This document shows, piece after piece, positions 1 to 12,100 of a DNA stretch of 64,000 nt. Below the pieces are notes generated by a model. It was not told the DNA's origin. It saw only the letters and a program-made list of their open reading frames with translations, and searched no databases. Positions within the stretch are counted from its first letter, which is position 1; every line of letters starts with the position of its first letter. Source of the stretch: Erpobdella octoculata (taxonomy: Eukaryota; Annelida; Clitellata; Hirudinida; Erpobdellidae); contig OZ022245.1 of assembly GCA_963978895.1 (NCBI GenBank), forward strand, positions 28,746,043 through 28,810,042, in the 5' to 3' direction. The position numbers and the translations under genes are program-made.

Positions 1-3000
1 TGCCATTTTTCTGAGACTGTGATCGGATGTTTGTTGATTGAAGACAATTTTGTTGGTCAATTGATGAGATTTATTTGAGAGATAGCCAGAGTCGTGTGAA
101 TAAGGAGTTGTAAAACATTCATCTTCACATGATTGGCTGGATTAAAAATAAATAAAATCCAGTTTGTATTAATAAATTATTTAAATGAGCAAATTAAAAT
201 AATTCTTTTTTTGAAATAAACCAATAAAAATCAGCAATACAAATAAAACACCAGCCAATAAACATGTTTTCTACATTTTGTTTTTTTCTATTTCCAATTT
301 TTTTTTGAGCGAAAACAGTTCCCTTCTGGAATCATCGAGACATTTTAACAGATCGTCGCTGATCTTTGAAGAAACTTCAACAATGTCTGGTCTCAGCTTC
401 TGTTCTGGTTGCAAACACCTGTCAATTTTTTTTTCATTGTCTCATACTATAAAATTTTAGACTCGTTTAATATTAACTGCCTAGAAGAATTTCAAAATTA
501 AACTTATATATTTAAAAAAATCTTACATATTTATGACGGAAGCCATTTTGGTAGAGTAAAGCACAGTGTCAATCGGTTCATATTTGGATTCAACGATCTT
601 AATGGTAAAAAATTTTAAATTTAAAACTAACATATTTATTTGAATTCAACTTTAAATTCATTTTAATAATAAAAAAATTTAAATAAATTTCAAAAGTAAA
701 ACATCAAGCATTCAAGCCAACCTTTGCCACGAGCGCCAGCATGTTGCTGCCTGCAAACGGAGGTTGAAGCTGACACATTTGATATAGGAGGCAGCCCAAA
801 GACCATATGTCTATCTTCTCTCCATATTCTTCATTTTTAACTAACTCTGGACTTTATTATAAATATATATGTAAATAAGTGTATTAGTCAATATGTTTAA
901 TATATTCATGGAATGAAATTAGACCTGGAATAAACGATGGAACCAACAACGGACATCATAGTACTGTTGTTTATATTCTTTCGTTTTGCCAGACCGAAAT
1001 CAGCTGTGTACGAATTTGTTATACAGCGAACGGAATTTAAATATAATTTGATTACATATTTAAATGAGAATGAAATACGAGAGATTGAAAAATGAAAAAG
1101 CTAACTGAGAATGACTCTGTCACTTTCATCTAACATCACATTGCTTGGTTTCAAATCCCTGTGAACGATTCTCTTCTCTTTGTGCAGATATCTCAATCCC
1201 AGGACCAGCTGAAGAAATTTCATTTTGATTATATTTAAAAAAAATTCTGTCAGTTTTTAAAATGATTTAAATTATAAAAATTAGTTATTGAAAAATTGAT
1301 TTAAATAATAAAAATTAGTTATTGAACAATTGATTTAAATAATAAAAATTAGTTATTGACCAAATGATTTAAATTATAAAAATTAGTTATTGACCAATTG
1401 TTGGCATACCTGGACAAAAATACTCCAAATCCAGTTCTCGGGAAGTCTCTGTTGTTTCATTTTAGTTGATTGGATGTATTCTTCTAATGTTGAACCGTCC
1501 ACATATTCCATAACTACGTATAATCTCTTGTCAAAGATGAAAGTGTTGTAGTATCTGTTTAGATTTTGGAGAAAGGTAATAATAATAATAATAATATTAT
1601 GCCGGATCTGTAAAAACTAAATACAAATAACGTTGACTATAATAATGAATGTTAATATTATGGAATTTTATTTTAAATAGTAATATGTGTGAGCATTATG
1701 TTATGAAGGTTATATGTCAATGTCATACTAATTATCATAATAAATACTAATGCTTTGTTATTTATAATAATAAATCTTAACATCCTCATTAATAAACATT
1801 ACCTGACAATATTTTGATGATTGAGATTGTCTTGCATAATGTTCAATTCGGTATGCAACTCTTTCATGTCTGCTAAGTGTTCAATAGATTGTGATGCCTC
1901 GTTGATCTGAAGATTTTAAATAGAATTATAGACGCTTATATATATATATATCAATATAAATTATTTATTTATTTAGTAATTTATTTTCGTGCAAATTTAC
2001 GAGCTTCACTTTTGTATACAAATTATTAGGTAAAAAACTTCCAATTTGGAAAGAAACAAGTATTGTAAAGATTAGACAAGTAAATAAATAATCAGCTTTA
2101 TTAAAAGTTATGAAAGTTATCTTTCAAATTTGTACCTCTTTCATGGCAAAGAAAGCCTGTGGCTGTGAAACTTTGTGAACTTTGTAGACTGTTCCAAAAG
2201 CACCCGAACCCAGAATGTCAATAAGGGCGTAGTCGGAAATGTGTTTGATTGGTGCTTTGTCTATGTTTGTATTGGCTATATTTTTCTTTAGGTTCTCTAT
2301 TTCACCCTAATTTTAGCCAATCAAATTTAGCTATAAAAATATATGAAAATGTACTTAACCTAAGAGAGTTCATTCTATAAATTATGCGAGTTCAAACATA
2401 GCAATCATGAATTGAAGTTAAACCTTCATTTGATTAATATTCATAATGACATCTTCGTAAGGTTCCAGATTTCTGTTGTAGGGACCCACGTCTATGAACT
2501 TTTCGAATAAATTTGGTGGAAAAATTCTTTTAAATTTGCTTCTGTGTCTTTCAATGCAAAATATAAACCTGAGTGTCCTCAGAGCGTGAACCTGAAAAAG
2601 TACAGATCGTTTGCCAGCGAGGTTTAAAATGTTTATTTTCTGATTTTAATAAACAAATTTCTTACTTGCATCTTGAAATAAGCTGATGAAATATTTTCAA
2701 CATTCATAGGTACATTGCTGAAAATTTTCCCTGTTGAAATACTGGAGCTTGATGTATGTTCTCCACTCATTGAATTTCCAGAATTTGAAAATGAATCAGA
2801 ATTTGAAGAGTCTGATGACATTTCCTTCCACTCTTGGCAAGATGATGGAAGTATTAGTAATGATAGCAGAAATATGGCATTGTTTTGAACTGCAACACTG
2901 CCATTTCCATCATTGCAGACGAGTTCCATGAGACAACAGCAGCAAGCTGATTTTAAGGATAGAAACTGAATCCATAGCTGTTCCTTGGAAAATAATAGTA

Positions 3001-5657
3001 CCAATAATCACTATAAACAATTCCAAATTATTTATTAGTTTCCAATTAAATTTTTAAAATAAAAACTTACTTATGTAGTTTTGCAAATTACCTTAATTTA
3101 AATCTTAGATTGTTATGTTAATGTGAGTTGTTCAATATTTACTTGTTCCGGCAAGGAAATGCATTCCTGACGTCTGCTTGGATGAAAACGTGTGTCGCTG
3201 AAATGAAATGTATTTAGTACATTCACATTTAAAATTTACATGAAGTATATTGTAATTAGTACATTCACGTTTAGAATTTACATGAAGTGTAATGTAATTA
3301 GTAAATTCACTTTTAAATTTACACGAAATAAAATGTAATTAGTACATTCACGTTTAAAAATTACATGACAAGTATTTAATTTATGGTCAATTGATTTATT
3401 AATGCTTTATTTAAATTTAAAAAATATTTAAAAAACATATTTAATTGAAACAAAAAACTAACTGTAACAACTGCAACAAGATTGTTAGCCCTCCCAAAGC
3501 TCTTATGTCATTGGCTACTTCTTGATCACTTGACAACAAGGTTAAACATTCAATAGCATCTTGTGCTAAGTTACAATCTCGAAAGCTTATGGCGCTAAAA
3601 ATATTTATATTCAACAATTTTATTTAAAGTTTATTTGTTTCATTAGATCATAATAACTCTGGCGTGCAGTCAATAATTGGCTCCTCATTCTGCTAGCCTA
3701 GTTTAATTATCTGTGCAATCAAAATCTTTTCTTGCTTGAATTTCTTGGATTTAAAAAAAATCTTGCTTGCATTATTTCAACCTATCAGTTTTACAGTCAC
3801 ATGATGTTGATAACTGAGTACCAGGTTTGTGAAACTTATAAAACTATGCACATGGGTGGGTAAATCAGACTTATTAAATATAGACACTAGGCTGGACTTG
3901 CTACTCTTAAAATTGGCCTAGAATAATAATAATAATTATTATTATTATAATAAGTATTTAAAAAAAAATTCAGTTTTCAAACTTGAGAAGAACTGGCAAC
4001 CCATCACATATTTTAACCATCTGCTTAGGTTCATCTTCATTTAAAAGAAGAAGAAGCAAACGAATTGAAAGACTGGTAGAAATAAAATTTAAAAGTGGAT
4101 TTTGATTGTAATTCATTTGAAAATTAATATAATGTAAGAGTTTTTTAAAAAAACTCACTTTTTAAAACAGAGTTCATAATCCGCTATGATGGACATGAGA
4201 ACTTCGATGGAATTAAGGTGTGAAATAATTTCTCGTAGTTTCATTCTGATATAATTTGTTTTTTGTTTTTAAGTTTCATTAAAAATAAAAAAGGAAATGA
4301 ACAATAACTTTGTTGAATTTAAATTCACTTTTTTGAAAACTTTATCAAAATTTTGAGACAATTTTTCGGTATATCTTTCTGTTTGTAGTTGATGAGGATT
4401 ACAAATGAGTTGATTATTTCCTTGTATTTTTCGAGGCCAGATTCCAGTTCCTCACAAATATTTTCAATATTGGCAAACATCTCTAGAATAGTAAAAATCA
4501 GAAGCGATGTATATATATATATATATATATAATAAACAAAAATAACAGATAATTAAAACAATAAAATAATTTTTAAAACCAGTTAAATGCTCCAGTGCAA
4601 CTTCTACATGTTCATTTGACTGATTTTTAGAGTAAATTCTTGTACTATCAGAAAGAATCTGAATAAAAAATAACAAAATTCAATAAAACTGACAATTTTG
4701 ATAATGATGATGACGAAATAGGCATTATAATAGGAGTGAGGCATATACCATACAGCTTTAAGATTTTAAATGACTTGTTTGCTGAGAATTTATGTAACAG
4801 ATTATTAATAATGTAGTTGTTTGCATTATCTAAAATATCAACTATTAAAAATTATGAACAAAAGATTATGAAAATTATTAATAAAATTATTCGTGCTTGG
4901 ATAAAAATATGATTTGAGAAAAATTTAAAAACTTTTGAAATGACTGCAATCTCTCCAGTCTCGACAAGAACTTTCCAGAATTGTTGATCCCTCATTATAA
5001 GGTTTAAAAATTCTATGTATTTTAATGCTCTTTGATCTTCAAATTGGCTGCAAAAAAAACCAAATGCATGTATGGTTATAATTTCAAATTGAACTAAACT
5101 ATGAACAGTTAAACAGTGAAACCTCATTTTCAATCGCTTTTTCAGAAGCTGCCGAAGAACTTTTTTTGCTTGAATTTGAATTTGTTCGAAATTTTTAAAA
5201 TTTCTCAGCAGATAACTGCAGTTGAAATAAGGTTATTAATTTGTTTTATTGTACATCATAGACTAGATTTTTTAATATGATTCACTTAAGAGTTATATCG
5301 ACAATTACCACAATTCTTGTATAGTTTCCATTTCTTGCATTGAAGGGTCCTTTGAAAATTTCATTTATTATGAAATTAAAAATAAAAATCATTGATAGCA
5401 AATTGTAAAACATTTCACATGGTCACATGGAGGAGATAAATTGTGCAACAGAAGCAGCTTTGAAACTTACATATGCAGCTTTCATTAGTTTATAAACTTG
5501 TTTTAAATGCTTGTTGATTCTGTTTATAAAAAAATAAAGAAACAAACAGTGATATCGTCAGCAGAAGTAATGAAAAATAACAAAGTTCTTTTTAAAATAA
5601 ATCTTTTGTCTCTTACTCTGCAGGATTCTTTTTTTCACAACTGTTTAATCGAAACAT
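1..5657 (-). CDS. NEK10: NEK10-like NIMA-family kinase with armadillo-type N-terminus (3' end outside window)
   Basis: Serine/threonine kinase of the NIMA family; the vertebrate protein acts in motile cilia and a DNA-damage checkpoint. I place 22 coding exons: 5617-5657, 5471-5519, 5309-5349, 5123-5215, 4933-5047, 4580-4658, 4329-4482, 4159-4245, 3983-4072, 3463-3594, 3143-3197, 2666-2983, 2424-2591, 2136-2306, 1803-1906, 1410-1554, 1106-1208, 925-1003, 722-851, 527-597, 275-418, 1-136. All joins keep frame, giving 835 codons in the window. The first ~470 residues are helical armadillo-like repeats. The kinase follows, with glycine loop GSGAFGTVYKV, FAMKE lysine, HRDLKPSN catalytic loop, TDFGLA and SSPEL. 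NEK10 is unusual among NEKs in having the kinase in the middle of the protein, as here. After it come a short basic coiled coil and a Ser-rich tail running off the edge. The start MFRLNS lies ~100 residues later than in human, so an upstream exon may be missed. Confidence 0.9.
1263..1401. repeat. Tandem repeat, ~34-bp unit, 4 copies, NEK10 intron
   Basis: Four slightly diverged copies of an AT-only unit built around GATTTAAATNATAAAAATTA and GTTATTGA lie between the NEK10 kinase exons 1106-1208 and 1410-1554. The array ends just short of the upstream exon and its 5' splice site. Confidence 0.75.
3215..3372. repeat. Tandem repeat, ~45-bp unit, about 3.5 copies, NEK10 intron
   Basis: Copies share TACATTCACGTTTA, TTACATGAAG and TGTAATTAG in that order. 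The array sits in the intron between exons 3143-3197 and 3463-3594. Divergence between copies is roughly 10-20 percent by eye. Confidence 0.65.
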
Positions 5658-6100
5658 GATTATGTTATAAACTTAAAACAATGACTATATAAAATCAAAC
5701 AAAAACAATTTTGTGTATTTTTTCTGGTTTGCTCAGTTTACTTTTAGTTGTTTGATCATCCTATGGCGTCGGTGGTTGTCAATGGAGGCCGCGCCAAAAA
5801 TGTTTATATTTTTTTTAAGTTAAAAAATAAAAAAATATCATTTATAAAAGTTTCAAAAAATAAATAATAAAACAAACAAATAATTTTTTGTTTTGGCTAA
5901 TAGAATTTTAAAACCCGCCCACCTGTGTTGTTTTCTTTCATCGGCTCGTAATCATTAATATAATAATAATAGTAATAACAAGTTTCTGACCCAGACAGCT
6001 GACAAACGTTTTTTAAATTACTCTTGACCAGTTGAAGTGTAAAATAATATTTTAAAAAAAAGTTACAATTCAAAACTTTGTAGTTTAAGTTACAGCAGTC
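5658..6100. promoter_or_regulatory. Shared divergent promoter region of NEK10 and VPS18
   Basis: The two start codons point away from each other across 443 bp, so both promoters must lie here or in unseen 5' exons. The interval is AT-rich with one GC-richer patch at about 5764-5800. That patch contains GCGCCAAA at 5791-5798, an exact match to the E2F core, though so short a motif can occur by chance. No TATA box stands out from the AT-rich background. Confidence 0.5.
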
Positions 6101-9100
6101 ATGAGCTCATATGACCAGACTGACCAGAGAAATGCAGCTGCACAGATTGTCCAAAAAGTTTGTTTTAATACTACCAATCCTATATAATGCTTTTTTATTA
6201 ATTTAAAATAATCAAATATAAACATTGGAATGTTTAAGATTAAATTGACTATTTTACATTGCATTCTTGCACTCCAGCCAACACCAACAATCAAAATGAA
6301 TCTGTCTGAAGAAGTGGTTCCTATATTTCAGAAACGTCGGATCGATTTTGAGTTAGTTCTGAAAGTAAAATTGTATCTATTTAAGAGTGTTATACGATTG
6401 TGTCGCTGTACATAATCCTACAATAACTTACATTAACTTGTGTTAAATTATTATAGTTGGCATGAAGTATGATCATTCAATCTAAAAATGTCTATAGCGT
6501 TTTTTACTCATGTATTCTTGGATTCAAAGTAATGATATATCTTGTCAGAAAGCATTTAGTGACACCAAAGTTGTTGCAATAGAAAACGGTTCCATAAATA
6601 TGAACTACAATAAGGATACAAGCATTTAAAAAAATTCAGATATATAATTTTATGATTAGGGGAAGACAACTGTCAAAGGGTAGCTCTAACGGACCTCCTG
6701 ACAAGTATATCCGGCACCCGTCGACCTGTCTAAACTATCAGTCTAGACAAGAACCTAGAATTCTCAGACATTCTCTTGCACGGGTTTATGGGGCTATATA
6801 TATAGAGATTTGAAGCCGGCCAGGATAGTCTAGCTATTTAGTATCAGGCGAAGTCCTGTGCGTTTTTACATTTGATTTTCGCTTTATTAAAGTTGTTGTC
6901 GTACCGAGTTGCCTTTTTCTTTCTGGTGTTCACGTAATTCCAGCAGGGAAGGCTGTGACAACAACCTCAGGTTTATTTCAAATTTGATAATACTCATCAA
7001 TATATTTTATAAAAATGTTCTTGCAGTCCACCTGGGCAGTTGTTGTGCATGTGTGTATGTAACAATCAGTTGATCATGGGATTAACTAAAAACTTTCTAA
7101 TCAAAATCGACTTAGATGCACATTCTTCTCCTGATGGTATAGAGACATTTTTATTTGATTTTGAATAACTATGTTTTTATATCAAAATTAATGGTTGTCT
7201 ATTTTCCGCCAGAAATTAAAATACCGAAACCTCCTACTGATGCAATCGAAAAGCTATTTTTAGATCCAATGGGATTTCATTTGATTATCGTCATGACATC
7301 TGGTGACAGTTTCTATCTTCACAAGTCGAGCGCAGAACCAAAACTGATAACAAAAATGAAGGTTCATTTATAGCTTTAGTGTTTTTAAAAAGTGTGGATG
7401 GATGGATATGTTTTAATAGATATAAATTAATCAAAGTGGATTTATATCAGATTGTAGGTTTTATGAATTGTTTACTCATTATTATATATTATAATTTTAG
7501 GGTCACAGAATAACAGCTGTAGCTTGGAACAATCAACTATCTACAGAAGCCTCAACAGGTCCTATCCTATTAGGGACATCAAAAGGTCTTAATTAAATTT
7601 TTTTGTCTAGTGTTTTAAATTTAAGTTAATTGAATGATATTAACATAATTTATTTAACCTATTTTTTCTTGTTTTTGCAACATAAAAGGAATTTTATTTG
7701 AGATGGAACTCACGTCCGCAAGTGACAGTAAATTGTTCAGTTCCACATTTGAAGCTTTTCACAAACAGGCAAGTTTTGCATATGAGTTAAAATTGATGTT
7801 GTTTATTTCTGGATAAATCATCATTATCAGTATTATTTCACACTTACAGATACATGATTGCACGCGAGACAAACCTCGTCCAATCACGGGCCTTTTGTTC
7901 GACAAAGTTCCAAGCAAGAGCGACAGCAGGACGAGTGTTTATTTTTTCGTTGTCATAGTTCAAGGGTAAGGTTTTATATGTTTGATCCTAAATTTGAATA
8001 TTATAATAAGTAAATTTGAATATTATAATAAGTAAATTTGAATATTATAATAAGTAAATTTGAATATTATAATAAGTAAATTTGAATATTATAATAAGTA
8101 AATTTGAATATTATAATAAGTAAATTTGAATATTATAATAAGTAAATTTGAATATTATAATAAGTAAATTTGAATATTATAATAAGTAAATTTGAATATT
8201 ATAATAAGTAAATTTGAATATTATAATAAGTAAATTTGAATATTATAATAAGTAAATTTGAATATTATAATGAGTAATATTTATATTATATTTATCATTA
8301 TCACAATTTATAATGAGTGAATTGTAGTATTATATTGAGAAAATTATAATATTTTAAGGAGTTAATTATTATTATTATAATGAATAAATTAAATTGAGTT
8401 TGATTTACATTTAACATGTTTATAATGTTATTTTTATTTAGTAAGTGTAATTTATTGAATTGACGCTTTAAAAAAATTTAACGTGTATGTTTTCAAATAT
8501 TGAAAAATCAAAAATTGTATTGTGTCTTCCCACAGTCGGCTGTATCAGTTCGTTAGTGTATCTCAGAACCAATCAGAAAATTCTTTCTTTGCTCCTCTTT
8601 TTGCAGACTTTCCTGGTTGGCTGGATTTTTTTTATCGTTTTATAATTATGCCAAATACAAGTTTTGTAACTCTAATAAATAATTAATTTTTAAATAAAGA
8701 AAGGTTTCAGGACATACCATGTTCGGCAGCTTCCAGTCAGATAGCTACTTTTGGTCAAGGACTCAATAAACTAGCTACCAAGCTTGCTTGGTTGACAGAC
8801 GGTGATGTTTTCTACGGACGAATAAATATGGCTGCAAAAAATTCCATGGATGATGTCATTGTTGAAGCAAAACTTTTTCCGTATCCTTTGATTGAATATT
8901 TATTTATTTATTGTGTGTTATTCAACATTTGTGTCACCAGATGCTGAAACATGTTTAATTCTTTTCTGTATTTAGTAGACTCTACATTTTATTTTAGTTC
9001 ATGAAAGCCATGTTTATATCTGAGAGACATTTTCATTGTAGATCCATATGGGTTCATGCACTTTCTTATCTCCACACACTGATAATATAAAACCCCAGCG

Positions 9101-12100
9101 GTGCAACTAATGATAGCTAACTTAGTTTTTGTTTATTTTTTATTGTTTAGTTAATATTGTTTTATTTAATTAAAGTAATTTCCTTAGCTGCTAATTAGTA
9201 TAAATCCGGATGAGAAAGAAGAGGATAAACGCCCGAGGTCAATCGCATTGACAGCATTTCATTGTTTGGTGCTTTTCAATGATCGACTGAATGTTTTCTG
9301 CTTGCTCAATAATAAACTTGTTGAGACTGACGTTTTCGACGGTGTAAGTAAAATTTTTAGCTTTTATTTTTTTTAAATTTTGATAGAAGTTTTTTGTTCT
9401 ACTGGTTAATTAATTATTCATGTCTTAATAAAATTATGATTTATGTTAATATACATATATTATAAAATATTTTAAAATAGAAATTTGGAGAGTTTTGTGG
9501 ACTGACTTGTGATCCTATAAAGAAAACGATATGGGCTTACACCTCAAAAACTATCTTCAAATATACAGTGGTCGAAGAAACAAGGTGGGTTTCACGATGG
9601 TGGTGATAATGATGACGATAATGGAGATAATGATAATGATGACGATAATCGTGGTGATGATGATGATGATTATAATTTATTATTTTTAGAGATATCTGGA
9701 AAATGTATTTGAACATGAAAGAATTCAATCTTGCCAAACAGTTTTGTCCTGTGAGATTCTTACCTTATTTATTTTTTTCTTTTATTTATTTCTTTTATAT
9801 TTCTTTTTCTTAAGACTTTTCTCTTTTTTATTTATCAGAATATTGAAAAATATTATGAAGAGATTCTGAATAAGGAAGCTGATCACTTGTTTTCTATTGG
9901 CAGGTTTGTATTGAGAGTTATTATGGATACAAAAATATTCACGAAAATTATAAATTATGAAAATTTGTGTACATTATATTATTTTTATTATTATAATCAA
10001 TTTGTGCACATACCAATACAATCTCATGAAAATGCAAATAATTTTACAGCTATACAGAGTGTGCACTGATGTATGCCAGAAGTAGAAAACCATTTGAAGA
10101 AGTGGCATTAAATCTTTCTAAGTTGGACAATAAGGAACCTTTGAAGCAATTTCTTAAGGCTAAGTTTATGGATCTGACTTCAAAGGTGAACATTTTATTT
10201 TCTTTTAGGAATTGTTGGTACAGCCTAGCAGAATGTTGAGAACATTTTTCTGAACTGTGTATTGCTCAGTGACAAAAATGGGGCTTTTATAAATATAGTT
10301 TTTCATGGAAAACTATTTGCTTGGTATCTGAATAAGCTTTTGGTGACAGATTTGAAATAGAGATTGAAAAATACCACTCAAACTCGTTAATAAATTGTCA
10401 GAACTTCTGTCGTTTGACTGGCATTTTTGCTTGTTTTGTATAACAGTATGAATCCGATTTAATGATATATATATATATATATTTTTGTTTATCAACAGGA
10501 TAAAATTCAGCTAACGATATTAATGGCCTGGTTGTTTGAGATCTGGTTGAACGAGATGGGTGGAGTCAAAGTTCAAGATGAGGAAAAGTATAAAATTATT
10601 CGGGAAGAGTTCAGGTCTTTTGTCGTCACCCCGAGAGTTAAGGTGGTGTTTCTGGAAAGTTTTACTGATGATGATGATTGTAGTGATGATGATGATTGTA
10701 GTGATGATGATGATTGTAGTGATGATGATGATTGTAGTAATGATGATGATAATGATGATGATAATGATGATGGTGATGATGAAGTGGTAGTAAGAATTTT
10801 CGAAACTGCTGCAATGGTGATGGAGACAATAAAATAGACGAACACTGCATTATCGATAACTGTGATTTTATATTTTACATTAGGAATGCATCGTTATGAA
10901 CCACAGACTTGTTTACGATTTACTTTTAAGCCATGGAAACGTTGAAGATTTGATTTTCGTGGCTACACTAATTCACGGTTGGTTGGGAAAAAATTATTTG
11001 ATTGAATAAACGATAGATGGATGGAATTAGTAGATAAATAGCAAAATTATTTTTTAATTAATGAAGTTATAAGATCAGTAAACTTGTTTTTTAGATCATG
11101 ATAAGGTTATCTCACATCATCTTCAACATCAGTGTTTCATAGAAGCCATTAATGTTCTCTCAAAACAAGTTTGTTGATTTTATCATTATCCTTTAAATTC
11201 TTAACATCATCAGAATCATCATTACTGCTATTATTATTGTTATTGTTACAGAATAATACAGAGTTATTGTACAAGTACATTCCCCACGTGATGAAGAAGA
11301 ACCCAAAAGAAACGGTTGATCTTTTGATCAGAAGAAGTGACGGACTTGATCCGAAACGAGTCGGACATCTTCTCATAAAATGTGATGAAGGAAAATTAAC
11401 TAACATTGTGAGTTTGTAGTGATGATGATGATGATGATTATTATTTTAGCGGTCATGATAATGATTCATGGTTAGAGGTAATTATAGGTGTTGTAGTTTC
11501 ATAGCATCCAGAAGTTGTGTTTACGTTATAATTGTCGATTCTATTAGTAATTTTGTTGATAATTGCTGGGCATATAGAATTGAAATTAGCAGTAGTTTTG
11601 CTTCTTTTTTTCAGATGAGGGAAACAGTAAGATATTTGGAGTTCTGTTTGGGAAGATATCAAATTACTGATAAACTTTTCCACAATCATCTGATTTCATT
11701 GTACATAAAACTGAAACTGAAAGACCAGCTGATGAAGTACTTGTTACAGCAAGGCGAGGTAAAATTTTTCCACTGAGAATTCTGTCGAGTTTCGCTTTTG
11801 TTTCTTCTCTGTCATTAATTCGAAAACAAATTGCTTGAAATTATTTCAAGAGTTTCTATATTTTTAGGACGCTGAAGCTGTGTGCTACGATACATTGTAT
11901 GCCTTAAGATTATGTGCAGAACAGGATCTGCATGAAGCTTGCATACAAATCTATACAACAATGCAACTGTACAACGAAGCTGTAGATTTAGCTCTGAAGG
12001 TGAGAAAAAAGCTAAAAATAGTCCTAATGACATTTCTTCCAGCATAAATTATGTTAATTTTCATTTCAGACTAATGTGGGGCAAGCTCAAAAAACTGCCT

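Noticed and set aside
4740..4835. Possible extra NEK10 exon between 4658 and 4933 on the minus strand
   Set aside because: An open frame exists but its phases do not fit either neighbour, whereas the exons at 4933-5047 and 4580-4658 join directly in phase.
7985..8275. Regular 22-bp direct repeats considered as a CRISPR array
   Set aside because: There are no unique spacers between repeats and the setting is a eukaryotic intron.
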